Source of the DNA: CAZMRF01 sp964568735
GTDB taxonomy: Bacteria > Acidobacteriota > Polarisedimenticolia > JACPZX01
Assembly (NCBI GenBank): GCA_964568735.1
Contig: CAZMRF010000017.1
Location: forward strand, 1-64,000
Reading direction: 5' to 3'
DNA: 64,000 bases
Shown piece after piece: positions 30,930 through 39,938 of the stretch. A model generated the notes under the pieces. It did not search any database. It was not told the DNA's origin and saw only the letters and a program-made list of their open reading frames with translations. Position 1 is the stretch's first letter; every line of letters begins with the position of its first letter. The position numbers and the translations under genes are program-made.

Positions 30930-32182
30930 TCGTGACGCCCCTGCGTCGCGGGCCGCCCCGGAGCCGGAGCGGGCGCCGCCGGCCTGCCGAGATCGAGGAT
31001 CGTCCGCGCCCGGCGGGCGGCCTCGCGGCTCTCCTCGGCGCGGGGGGCGTGCTCGGCGAACTTGACCCGATCACACTGGTCGAGGAGCGCCCCCGTCTCG
31101 GCCCTCAGCGTCGGGCGGGCCCGGGACTCGAGATCCCCGAGCACCTCCTGGCTCGTGCGATCGATGGCGTCGAAGGCGAAGACCTCTCCGAGGTAATGCT
31201 TCACGATCTCCGCGAGGCGGATGTGGAAGTCCCGGGTACGGCCGGCCTCGATGAGCTTCTCCGCGAGCAGGCTCTCCAGCGCCTCCAGCCACCGATCGTA
31301 GGCGGGCCTCTGCGGAGCGCGCGGCTTCAGGGGAGCCGGAAGTGGGAGCGCCTTCGGCTTTCTCCGGCTTCGGCGCCAGAGCCACACCGCCACCGCGGCG
31401 GCGAGGAGGAGCCCCAGCCCGGCAAGCCAGAATCCCAGCCGGCTCACCGCCGGGGGGAGGAATCCCGATCGCACGTCGGCGGGCTCCTCCTCGGCCCCCT
31501 TCACCGTGGCCTCGACCTTCACCGGCCGGGCCTCGGTGCTCACCGAGTGAGGCTCCGCGCTCCCCGGCAGGCTGTAGCGGAGGGTGAGGGGGGGGAGCTC
31601 CAGATCTCCCAGCTCGAAGGCCGTCAGCCGGAAGGTCCAGGCCGTCACCACCTGACCCGACCCGGGCGGCTCCCCGGCAGCCGGAGGCAGCAGCTCGGGC
31701 CCCTTCACCTGCTGGATGTCGAAGGGGCCGAGACGGTCGCTCACGCTCCGGGCCTCCCACTCGAAGCCCGGCGCGTGCGTGGCGCGGATCGTCATCGTGA
31801 TGGGCTCGCCCACGCGCGCGGTCTCAGGCTCGACCGTGACCTCCAGTGTGATCTCCCCCTCCGCGGTCGCGGCGTGGGCGGCGAACAGAACTGCGAGGAG
31901 GACGACTGCGGCGCATCGAGCGCGCCGAAGGGCCGCCCGGAGCGACGGCGCGCGCCGCGTGGCTGCGGGCGTGGCGATGAGGGTACGTCGCAACGTTGGC
32001 GCGGGACGGAGGGCGCCGCCCGGAGCGTACGTTTGGAGGCCGGACGGGAAGACACGTCTCATATCGATGTGACTCCGGCCGAAAGTAGGAGCGCAGGGCG
32101 GTGCCCTCCGTCCCGCGCTGAGGGGTGCGCCACAAGGCGACCCTTCGACGCGCTGGGTCATTACTCGCGCAGGCTCTCTCAT
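30926..32182 (-). CDS. DUF4381/BatD-like membrane protein, 5' end disturbed by a palindromic repeat
   Basis: The recognisable protein begins at a signal peptide (ARCAAVVLLAVLFAAHAATA), then a beta domain (ITLEVTVEPETARVGEPITMTI), one transmembrane helix (LGFWLAGLGLLLAAAVAVWLW) and a helical cytoplasmic tail with YDRWLEALESLL. The position between DUF58 and batA is that of DUF4381-type genes. The start is uncertain. An ATG at 32182 directly follows the DUF58 stop, an ATG at 32062 lies inside the repeat, and a TTG at 31993 lies just after it. None has a clear ribosome-binding site. The longest form would carry ~40 residues encoded by the palindromic element ahead of its signal peptide, so the real protein is probably shorter. 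Confidence 0.75.
   Translation of the reverse strand: MREPARVMTQRVEGSPCGAPLSAGRRAPPCAPTFGRSHIDMRRVFPSGLQTYAPGGALRPAPTLRRTLIATPAATRRAPSLRAALRRARCAAVVLLAVLFAAHAATAEGEITLEVTVEPETARVGEPITMTIRATHAPGFEWEARSVSDRLGPFDIQQVKGPELLPPAAGEPPGSGQVVTAWTFRLTAFELGDLELPPLTLRYSLPGSAEPHSVSTEARPVKVEATVKGAEEEPADVRSGFLPPAVSRLGFWLAGLGLLLAAAVAVWLWRRSRRKPKALPLPAPLKPRAPQRPAYDRWLEALESLLAEKLIEAGRTRDFHIRLAEIVKHYLGEVFAFDAIDRTSQEVLGDLESRARPTLRAETGALLDQCDRVKFAEHAPRAEESREAARRARTILDLGRPAAPAPAPGRPATQGRHE
31915..31944. repeat. partial copy of the palindromic element (outer arm only)
   Basis: Thirty bases starting ATCGAGCGCGCCGAAGGG match 40457-40486, the left flank and arm of the second full element, at 29 of 30 positions. Here the arm has no core beyond GGAGCG. 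It encodes part of the region just before the signal peptide of the BatD-like protein. Confidence 0.6.
31999..32118. repeat. palindromic repeat element, full copy 1 (120 bp)
   Basis: Outer arms 31999-32021 and 32096-32118 are complementary over 23 bases, with one G-U-compatible position. Inside is a 74-base core: GGAGCGTACGT at the left, an inner 6-bp stem GGCCGG/CCGGCC, a 31-base variable middle, and GAAAGTAGGAGCGCA at the right. The same core, same lengths, recurs at 40481-40554 with different arms. No transposase or target-site duplication is visible. Confidence 0.85.
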
Positions 32183-33073
32183 TCAACGGAAGCGGCGCGC
32201 ACGCTCTTCGAAATACCTGACGAGGGGAACATCGTAGGGCTCCGCCGTCGAGAGGCGGACGAGATCGACGCCGGCGGCGCGAAGGGTCCCGGCGAGCTTC
32301 GCCTTCCGCTCGGCGCTCCCCCGCGCGGCTGCGCGTCGCATGAGGGGGTCCCGCGTGTCCAGCAGCCTGACCTCTCCGGTCTCGGCGTCCTCCAGCTCCA
32401 CCAGTCCGACAGGAGGGATCTCCTCCTCACGCGGATCCTCGATCGAGAGGGCCACCAGGTCGTACTTGCGGGCCGCGATCCCGAGGCTCCGCTCGAAGCC
32501 CGTGTCGAGGAAGTCAGAGATCAGGAAGAGCACGCAGTGGCGGCGCAGGACCCGGCCCGCGTAGTCGAGGGCCGCGGCGATCTTCGTGCGGGGATCACGC
32601 GGCCGGAAGGAGAGGACCTCGCGGATGACGCGCAGGACGTGCGAGCGCCCCTTCTTGGCCGGTATGTAGCGCTCGACCTCGCCCGTGAAGAGGATGGCGC
32701 CCACCCTGTCGTTGTTCTTGATGGCCGAGAAGGCGAGCAGCGCGCTGACCTCCGCCGCGAGCTCGCCCTTGGTCCTCGAGAGCGACCCGAACTCCTTGGA
32801 CCCGCTCACGTCCACGACGAGGAAGACGGTCATCTCGCGCTCCTCGACGTACTTCTTGATGTAGGGGTGGCCCATCCGGGCCGAGACGTTCCAGTCGATC
32901 GAGCGGACGTCGTCTCCGGGCATGTACTCGCGGACCTCGGAGAACTCCATGCCCTGGCCGCGAAACACGCTGTGGTACTCGCCGGCCATCGACTCCTTGA
33001 CGAGCCGCCGTGTACGAATCTCGATCCGCCGGACCGTCTTGAGGATCTCCGGCGGCACCCCCGCCCCGGGCAA
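32183..33073 (-). CDS. DUF58 (VWA-like) protein of the MoxR operon
   Basis: 296 residues. DUF58 hallmarks are EYHSVFRGQGMEFSEVREY and DVRSIDWNVSARM, followed by a VWA-like core starting FLVVDVSGSKEFG. No membrane helix. The first codon directly after the moxR stop is TTG (33073); a GTG at 33058 is the alternative. DUF58 proteins are found beside MoxR ATPases and are thought to act as their adaptors or substrates. Neighbours on both sides confirm the operon. Confidence 0.92.
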   Translation of the reverse strand: MPGAGVPPEILKTVRRIEIRTRRLVKESMAGEYHSVFRGQGMEFSEVREYMPGDDVRSIDWNVSARMGHPYIKKYVEEREMTVFLVVDVSGSKEFGSLSRTKGELAAEVSALLAFSAIKNNDRVGAILFTGEVERYIPAKKGRSHVLRVIREVLSFRPRDPRTKIAAALDYAGRVLRRHCVLFLISDFLDTGFERSLGIAARKYDLVALSIEDPREEEIPPVGLVELEDAETGEVRLLDTRDPLMRRAAARGSAERKAKLAGTLRAAGVDLVRLSTAEPYDVPLVRYFEERARRFR

Positions 33074-34060
<987 letters not shown>

Positions 34061-34171
34061 GCGCTCTCCACTGGGGGTTCGGCGGGACGCCGGGAGGCGG
34101 CCGGCCGCCTGCGGCGGCTCTTGCAGAGATCCGGTGCCCTCATTATCTTTGCGGCCCGGCGGCGGCGAGCC

Positions 34172-34200
34172 ATCGTAGAGGAAATCTCCAACTGGGTCAA
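34172..34200 (-). promoter_or_regulatory. sigma70-type promoter for the moxR-bat-hemW operon
   Basis: Minus-strand TTGACC (34195-34200) and TACGAT (34172-34177) with a 17-base spacer in the gap between divergent moxR and cheR. Confidence 0.65.
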
Positions 34201-34249
34201 GGATTTAGGCCCTTCGCGCCGGAGCCAGGTGGTATTATCCGCCACGTGC

Positions 34250-35062
34250 ATGGAAGCCGATCCCGACGGTCAGATCTCGAGGATTCGCCGCCTTGTCATC
34301 CGGAGCCGGGGGGTGGACCTCGCCCACTACAGGGAGTCCTACGTCGCCCGGCGGATCCAGAAGCGCATGCGCGCCCGGCAGGCGGGCGATCTCGCCGCCT
34401 ATGCGAGGATCCTCGCCCGGGATGGAGACGAGGTGGCGAGCCTCCTCTCCGCCATCAGCACGGGCGTCACGTCCTTTTTCCGCGATCCCGGCCTCTACCG
34501 CTTCATCGAGGCGAAGATTCTGCCGGCGATCCTCCCCACGACCCCCGGCCGCACCATCCGGCTCTGGTCGGCCGGCTGCGCCACGGGAGAGGAGACCTGG
34601 TCGCTGGCCGCCCTCGCGGCCTCTTCGGTGGCCCTCCCCGGAGCGGGCGGCCTGCGCGTCGTGGGAACCGACGTGGACCGGCGAGCCATCGCCGTGGCGC
34701 GGAAGGGCGAGTACCCGCTGCGGGCCCTGCGAAGGCTGCCCGTTGACATCCAGCGGCGCTTCTTCGAGGCCGATCGCGCGCGGGGGGTCTGCCGGGTCAC
34801 CGGAGGCCTCCGAGGTTTCGCCACCTTCCGCGTGGAGAGCCTCGACAGGGCTGCTCCCGCGGGCGCCTTCGACCTGGTCCTCTGCCGCAACGTCCTCATC
34901 TACTTCGACCCTTTGCTCCAGGAGCGGATCCACGGCCATCTCGCCGCGGCGCTCCGGCCCGGCGGCTACCTGGCCCTCGGGAGGGTGGAGCGCGTCGTCG
35001 GCCGCGCGCGGAGTGCCTTCGAGATCGTCAACGCGAAGGAGCGTGTCTACCGGAAGCTCTGA
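34250..35062 (+). CDS. cheR: CheR chemoreceptor methyltransferase
   Basis: Methylates receptor glutamates with SAM. The 270-residue protein has the CheR N-terminal helical domain (YRESYVARRIQKRMRAR), TSFFRDPGLYRF, the SAM-binding LWSAGCATGEETWSLA and the late FDLVLCRNVLIYFD. The ATG at 34250 starts at the family N-terminus. There is no clear ribosome-binding site. The frame is open far upstream, but that region is antisense to moxR and the bat genes. First gene of the che operon; the window has no CheB to reverse methylation. Confidence 0.95.
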   Translation: MEADPDGQISRIRRLVIRSRGVDLAHYRESYVARRIQKRMRARQAGDLAAYARILARDGDEVASLLSAISTGVTSFFRDPGLYRFIEAKILPAILPTTPGRTIRLWSAGCATGEETWSLAALAASSVALPGAGGLRVVGTDVDRRAIAVARKGEYPLRALRRLPVDIQRRFFEADRARGVCRVTGGLRGFATFRVESLDRAAPAGAFDLVLCRNVLIYFDPLLQERIHGHLAAALRPGGYLALGRVERVVGRARSAFEIVNAKERVYRKL

Positions 35063-35072
35063 GGGATAGCTC

Positions 35073-36458
35073 ATGCAGCGGAAGCTCTTCTTCGGGTTCA
35101 TGGGTGTCGTCATCGTCGTGTCGGCGCTCAATTTCATCGACGACTGGTGGCCCGCCGCCCTCGAGCGGCTCCCCTTCTCGACCATCGCGGCCATCATCAT
35201 GCTGGACTTCATCGTCGGCAGCGCGGCCGCCGTCCTTCTTTCGCGCTATTACACGCGCCACATCAAGGAGCTGGTCTCCGCTTCGGCGGCCATGAGCAAG
35301 GGCGACCTCACCCGCCGGGTCGAGGTCCGCTCGGGCGATGAGGTCGGCGAGCTGGCCACCTCCTTCAACTCGATGCTGGCAAGCCTCCTGAACGTCGTGA
35401 CCGAGGTGAAATCCACGTCCGAGAGGGTCTTCGAGTCGGCCCAGGCCCTCTCCTCGACGGCCGAGGAGATGAATGCCTCGACGGAGGAGATCTCCAACAC
35501 GGTCCAGGGGATAGCGAGGGGCGCCGAGACGCAGGCCGACATGGTGAACCGGACCCAGGAGATTACGCGCTCGCTGGCCGCCTCCACCGAGGAGATCGCC
35601 GCGAAGGCGCGGGCCGCCGCGAAGCTGGCCGGCGAGGCGGCCGGGACCTCCCGGCAGGGCAGCACGGACGCCTCCCGGGCCGAGGAGAAGATGTCGGAGG
35701 TGTCGGGGAAGGTCGGGCGCGCGGCCTCCTCCGTCGAGGGCTTCCGGGACAGGGCGCTGCAGATCAACAAGACCGTGGATTTCATCACCTCCATCGCCCA
35801 CCAGACCCTCCTCCTTGCGCTCAAGGCGACCATCGNNNNNNNNNNCACCGGACGTGTGAGCGAAGAGGAACTGCGCGACGAGCGGCCGGCTGAGTACGAG
35901 CGGCTGCAGGCCGAGGGTCGGCTCGAACGGCTCGTGGTCGGACCCGCGCCGGCGTGGATCATGCCAATGGCGCGCGTGGCTGCGGTCGTGGTGTTGGCGC
36001 TGGGCTTCGCGGTGGTCGCCGTGGAGATAAGCCAGCTCGCCGACAATGCCCGGGGCTTCGCCGAGCAGATCTCGTCTCTCGCGCAGAGCATCAACGACGG
36101 CTCCGCCGACGTCCTGAGATCCATGACCGACACGAACAAGGCGGCCGGCGAGGCCCGCGACGTCGTCACCGCGGCGGGCCGCTCTCTCACCGAGATCTCC
36201 TCGGCCATCCAGGCCGTCCTCTCGCGCTCCGAGGAGATCTCGGCGCTCACCGAGAAGCAGGCCCGGGACGCCGAGGAGGTCGTCAAGGCGATCGAGGAGA
36301 TCGCGCGGATCGCCGAGTCGAACGCCGCGGGGACCCAGGAGGCTTCCGCGGCCACGCAGGAGCAGACCGCTTCGATGCAGGAGATGTACACTTCGGCCGC
36401 GCAGCTCGCGCGGACGTCCGACACCCTCAAGGATCTCGTCTCGATCTTCAAGATGTGA
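35073..36458 (+). CDS. methyl-accepting chemotaxis protein, interrupted by gap and chimeric join
   Basis: Two membrane helices (~5-22 and ~39-60) with only a ~16-residue loop between them, so there is no periplasmic ligand domain. A HAMP domain (SRYYTRHIKELVSASAAMSKGDL) follows, then a coiled-coil signalling domain. The conserved hairpin tip should read ATIEAARAG...GRGFAVVA; instead ATI is followed by ten Ns (35836-35845) and ~157 bases coding an unrelated acidic segment and membrane helix, and family sequence resumes at GFAVVAVEISQLADNARG. The foreign insert is most likely an assembly artefact at the tip of the hairpin. Gene identity is secure, the printed sequence is not. Confidence 0.85.
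   Translation: MQRKLFFGFMGVVIVVSALNFIDDWWPAALERLPFSTIAAIIMLDFIVGSAAAVLLSRYYTRHIKELVSASAAMSKGDLTRRVEVRSGDEVGELATSFNSMLASLLNVVTEVKSTSERVFESAQALSSTAEEMNASTEEISNTVQGIARGAETQADMVNRTQEITRSLAASTEEIAAKARAAAKLAGEAAGTSRQGSTDASRAEEKMSEVSGKVGRAASSVEGFRDRALQINKTVDFITSIAHQTLLLALKATIXXXXTGRVSEEELRDERPAEYERLQAEGRLERLVVGPAPAWIMPMARVAAVVVLALGFAVVAVEISQLADNARGFAEQISSLAQSINDGSADVLRSMTDTNKAAGEARDVVTAAGRSLTEISSAIQAVLSRSEEISALTEKQARDAEEVVKAIEEIARIAESNAAGTQEASAATQEQTASMQEMYTSAAQLARTSDTLKDLVSIFKM
35836..36002. other. assembly gap (10 N) followed by chimeric sequence
   Basis: The Ns at 35836-35845 are followed by a stretch encoding GRVSEEELRDERPAEYERLQ and a hydrophobic helix (MARVAAVVVLALG) that does not belong in a chemoreceptor. 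Its 3' end runs into GGCTTCGCGGTGGTCGCC, a sequence natural to both proteins, which explains the wrong join. Confidence 0.85.
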
Positions 36459-36459
36459 G

Positions 36460-36939
36460 GTGCGGCGGGTGGCGACGCGGACCTTCGTGCATTTCGAGGC
36501 CGGGGGGGACCGTCTGGGCCTCCCGCTCGACGAGGTCAAGGAGATCTCGCGCGTGACGCGCGTCACGCCCGTTCCGCGATCTCCAGGGTGCATCCTGGGA
36601 GTGGCCAACATCCGCGGCCGGGTCGTGACGCTGCTGGACATGGAATGCCTCTACGGCCCGGGGCCCGGGGGGCCTCCCGAGGGCCACGCGGTCGTGCTCG
36701 CGGCGCCCCGCGAGCACCTGGCGCTCTTCACGCGCTCCCGGGTGGACATCGGCAAGGGGCGCGAGCCCGAGGGGGGCGCGCAGCCGGCAGGCACGGCGAC
36801 GGGCGGCGCAGGGCCCCCGCGGGCGCCGCTGGAGGGGCTTGTCATCATGAAGGACCACATCGTTCACATGATCCCGCCTGCGGCGCTGGAGGCTCACTGC
36901 GAGGCGCTGATCCTGGAGCGTTACCGCCGCCGCGCGTGA
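36460..36939 (+). CDS. cheW: CheW coupling protein
   Basis: 159 residues. CheW links receptors to CheA. The family pattern is FEAGGDRLGLPLDEVKEISR, then VPRSPGCILGVANIRGRVVTLLD. The C-terminal half has a Gly/Pro/Ala-rich insertion of about 25 residues (REPEGGAQPAGTATGGAGPP) in an external loop. A GTG start at 36460 lies one base after the mcp stop; a second GTG three codons on is possible. Co-transcribed with the receptor and cheY. Confidence 0.92.
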   Translation: MRRVATRTFVHFEAGGDRLGLPLDEVKEISRVTRVTPVPRSPGCILGVANIRGRVVTLLDMECLYGPGPGGPPEGHAVVLAAPREHLALFTRSRVDIGKGREPEGGAQPAGTATGGAGPPRAPLEGLVIMKDHIVHMIPPAALEAHCEALILERYRRRA

Positions 36940-36970
36940 GCGCGCGAGGAACAGGGGAAGGAGAGACGAG

Positions 36971-37342
36971 ATGAGCACCCGCGTGCTGGTCGTGGACGAC
37001 GCGCTCTACATGCGGACCATGATCCGCGACATTCTCACGGGCAACGGCGGCTTCGAGGTGGTGGGAGAGGCCTCGAACGGACGCGAGGCGGTCGAGCGCT
37101 TCATCGAGCTCTCGCCGGACCTGATCACCATGGACATCGTGATGCCGGAGCTCGACGGCATCGAGGCCACGCGCGAGATCCTCAGCCGCGACCCCTCGGC
37201 GACGATCGTCATGTGCAGCGCCCTGGGCCAGGAGGCTCTCGTCATCGAGTCCATCGCGGCAGGCGCGCGGGATTTCATCGTGAAGCCCTTCACCCCCGAG
37301 AAGGTCCTGAAAGTCGTCAGGAACGTCCTCAAGGGGAAGTGA
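36971..37342 (+). CDS. cheY: CheY-like response regulator
   Basis: 123 residues, a single receiver domain. Acidic pocket Asp9 and Asp10, phosphoacceptor Asp55 (ITMDIVMPELDG), Ser83 and Lys105 (DFIVKPF) are all present. A GGAAGGAG ribosome-binding site precedes the ATG. No output domain, so it would act on a flagellar motor or other target outside the window. CheC/CheD downstream probably dephosphorylate it. Confidence 0.96.
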   Translation: MSTRVLVVDDALYMRTMIRDILTGNGGFEVVGEASNGREAVERFIELSPDLITMDIVMPELDGIEATREILSRDPSATIVMCSALGQEALVIESIAAGARDFIVKPFTPEKVLKVVRNVLKGK

Positions 37343-37346
37343 AACC

Positions 37347-39302
37347 ATGGACATGAGCCGCTATCTCGACCTCTTCGTCTCCGAGGCGCGCCAGCACCTC
37401 CAGGGGGTCGAGAAGGAGCTGTCGCGGATCGCGGACCTCTCGCCGGCCGAGGCCGCCGAGCCGCTCAACAACCTGTTCAGACATTTCCACTCGCTGAAGG
37501 GTATGGCCGCCTCCATGGGCTTCGCGGAGATCGCCACGCTGAGCCACGCCGTGGAGGACCTCTTCGACGGGATCCGGGAGCAGCCCGACACCGCCCGCAG
37601 GCCCGGAGTCTCCGATCTCGTCCTCGAGGCGCTCGACACCGTGGCCCGGATGGTGGATGCGGCGGCCGGCGGCGCCACCGAGTTCCCATCCCAGGCGCCC
37701 CTCATCGCACGGGTGAAGGACTCCGCCGTGAGGATCTCCGAGCCGCAGCAGCTCGATATCGAGCCCGCCGACGCCGGAGCGCCGCCCGAGCCGCCCGGCC
37801 CCCGCGCACCCGCCGCCGCAGCGTCGAGCGTCTTCCGCTGCCAGCTCCGCATCGATCCCGGCGCCGAGCTGCCGACGGCGAGAGCGGCCCTCGTGATGAG
37901 GACGCTGGAGTCGCTGGGGTCGATCCTGACCTCGACTCCGGCGCGGGAGGATCTGGGCCGGGGCCCCTTCGACGGGTCGCTGACCTTCCTTCTCTCCACG
38001 GAGTCCAGCAGGAAGGAGCTCGCCGCGGCCCTCGAGGATCTCGTGGACGTGGCCTCCTACAACATCATCGAGGAGACGCTCCCGACAGCCTCGCAGGCCC
38101 TGCATGGCCCCGAGGTCCGGGAGGCGGAGCCGGCGCTTCCGTCGATGATCCGCATCCCGACGGCGGCCCTCGACGGCTTCCTCGACACGCTCTCGGAGCT
38201 GATCACCTGGCGGGGAAGCCTGGGGGCCTCGCTGCGCGCCGCCGACGCGGGCGGCGCCACGGAGAGTCACCGGAAGCTCTCTCGCGCCATCGATCGGCTC
38301 CGCGGGGAGGTGATGGCGATACGGCTCCTCCCCTTCGAGCACATCGTCCCGCACCTCAACCAGAGCGTGAGGACGCTGTGCCGGCAGACCGGCAAGCGCG
38401 TCTCGCTCCAGATCTCGGGGACCGAGGTGGCCCTCGATCGCGCGGTGCTCGAGGAGATCCTCGACCCTCTCAACCACCTGCTGCGCAATGCCGTGGATCA
38501 CGGCATCGAGGGCGAGGAGGAGAGGCGGGCGGCGGGCAAGGAGCCCGGCGGGAGGATCCTCATCGCGGTATCCCGCGTCGGGGATCGCGTGCAGGTCCGG
38601 CTGGAGGACGACGGGCGCGGGATGGACACGGAGAGGATCCTCAGGCAGGCCGTGGAGGGAGGCTTCATCTCGCCGACGGAGGCGGTGCCCCTCTCCCCCG
38701 ATGAGATCCTGATGTTGACGACCATTCCCGGCTTCTCCACGACCGAGAAGCTCTCCGAGATCTCGGGGCGCGGCGTGGGGATGGACGTGGTGCGCACACG
38801 CGTCGAGAAGCTCAACGGGCGGATGGTCTTGAAGAGCCAGCCCGGCCGCGGGCTGGAGGTCCTGATGGATCTGCCGCTCACGGTGGCCGTCATCGAGGCC
38901 TTCCTCGTGGAGGCATCGGGAGTCGTCTTCGCCGTGCCCGCCTCCCTCGCCGAGCGCACGCTCCTCGTCGAAGCCGCCGCCGTCAGGCGATCGCGATCCG
39001 GCTTCTTCCTCGAGGAAGGTGAGACGCTCCTGCCCGCCTTCCGCCCCGATGAGGCCCTCGGCATGCTGGCGGAGCCCCGAGCGCTGGCCCCGCAATTCCC
39101 GGTGATCCTCTTCTCCTCCGACGACGTCCGTGCCGCGCTGGCCGTCGATGCCATCCTCGAGCGCCGCGAGCTGGTCGTGAAGCCTCTCGGGAGCCTCCTC
39201 GAGCACCTGCGCGAGTACAGCGGCGCCGCTCTCCTCGATGACGGGACGATCGCCCTGATCCTCGACGTACGGAACCTGGCCCACCTCGGCACGGCCTCCT
39301 AG
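37347..39302 (+). CDS. cheA: chemotaxis histidine kinase CheA
   Basis: 651 residues. P1 (Hpt) domain with RHFHSLKGMAASMG, phosphorylatable His48; a CheY-binding P2 domain (~170-250, CQLRIDPGAELPTARA) of the Thermotoga/archaeal kind; P3 dimerisation helices; P4 kinase with N-box HLLRNAVDHGIEG, G1 EDDGRGMD and GFSTTEKLSEISGRGVGMD; and a C-terminal CheW-like P5 domain. Complete and apparently active. It overlaps nothing; four bases separate it from cheY. Confidence 0.97.
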   Translation: MDMSRYLDLFVSEARQHLQGVEKELSRIADLSPAEAAEPLNNLFRHFHSLKGMAASMGFAEIATLSHAVEDLFDGIREQPDTARRPGVSDLVLEALDTVARMVDAAAGGATEFPSQAPLIARVKDSAVRISEPQQLDIEPADAGAPPEPPGPRAPAAAASSVFRCQLRIDPGAELPTARAALVMRTLESLGSILTSTPAREDLGRGPFDGSLTFLLSTESSRKELAAALEDLVDVASYNIIEETLPTASQALHGPEVREAEPALPSMIRIPTAALDGFLDTLSELITWRGSLGASLRAADAGGATESHRKLSRAIDRLRGEVMAIRLLPFEHIVPHLNQSVRTLCRQTGKRVSLQISGTEVALDRAVLEEILDPLNHLLRNAVDHGIEGEEERRAAGKEPGGRILIAVSRVGDRVQVRLEDDGRGMDTERILRQAVEGGFISPTEAVPLSPDEILMLTTIPGFSTTEKLSEISGRGVGMDVVRTRVEKLNGRMVLKSQPGRGLEVLMDLPLTVAVIEAFLVEASGVVFAVPASLAERTLLVEAAAVRRSRSGFFLEEGETLLPAFRPDEALGMLAEPRALAPQFPVILFSSDDVRAALAVDAILERRELVVKPLGSLLEHLREYSGAALLDDGTIALILDVRNLAHLGTAS

Positions 39303-39317
39303 GAGCCCATCCCGCGC

Positions 39318-39938
39318 ATGCAGCCCTTCACGCCACGCGACCTCGAGGCGCTCCGGGCCATCTCGCTGGAGGGCGCGCGCTCCGCGCGAACGGCGCTCCG
39401 GCAGCTCACCGGCCTGCCCGTGGAGCTGGAGGTGCGCCGCGTCCAGCCGGTTCCCTTCGCGGACGTGCCGGCGCTGCTCGGGGGAGACGAGGCTCCGGTT
39501 GTTGGACTCCACTTGAAGGTCTACGGGGATTTCCGGGCGAACGTGCTGCTCGCCCTGTCTCCGGACACCGCTTTGAAGATGGTGGCGGCGCTCTTCCCGC
39601 CCGGGCCGGAATCCCTCGAGGCCATGGAGGAGATCGAGAAATCCGGCCTCGCCGAGCTGGGCAACATCGTGACCTGCGCCTACCTCAACGCGCTGAGCGC
39701 CGCGCTGCACCGGAGCCTCATCCCCAGCGTCCCCGCCCTCGCCCACGACATGGCCGGAGCCGTCGTGGACGTGCTCCTCATCGAGATGGGGCAGCGCGGC
39801 GACGACGCCTTGATCATCATGGCGGAGATCTCATCGGGCCCGAACTTGAAGGGCTTCCTCCTCCTCATGCCCGATCCGGCCTCCCTGCCGGGGATCCTCT
39901 CGTCCCTGCGAGGAGCGCCAGGGCACGCAGGCTCCTAG
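39318..39938 (+). CDS. cheC: CheC-family CheY-P phosphatase with one site
   Basis: 206 residues. CheC normally has two ExxN active sites. The first is altered here: LEALRAISLEGARSARTALRQLTG replaces the usual EIGNIGAGNA pattern, so both Glu and Asn are gone. The second, LAELGNIVTCAYLNALS, is intact. In the Bacillus subtilis enzyme the second site is the stronger, so activity is plausible. It stands directly before cheD, and CheC-CheD complexes are known. Confidence 0.88.
   Translation: MQPFTPRDLEALRAISLEGARSARTALRQLTGLPVELEVRRVQPVPFADVPALLGGDEAPVVGLHLKVYGDFRANVLLALSPDTALKMVAALFPPGPESLEAMEEIEKSGLAELGNIVTCAYLNALSAALHRSLIPSVPALAHDMAGAVVDVLLIEMGQRGDDALIIMAEISSGPNLKGFLLLMPDPASLPGILSSLRGAPGHAGS

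Noticed and set aside
31999..32118. Insertion sequence ends
   Set aside because: Arms are long and inverted, but the core is too short for a transposase and the arms differ between copies.
36460..36939. Gly/Pro-rich insertion in CheW as a sign of error
   Set aside because: Frame and flanking CheW blocks are intact; loops of this kind fit the composition of this genome.
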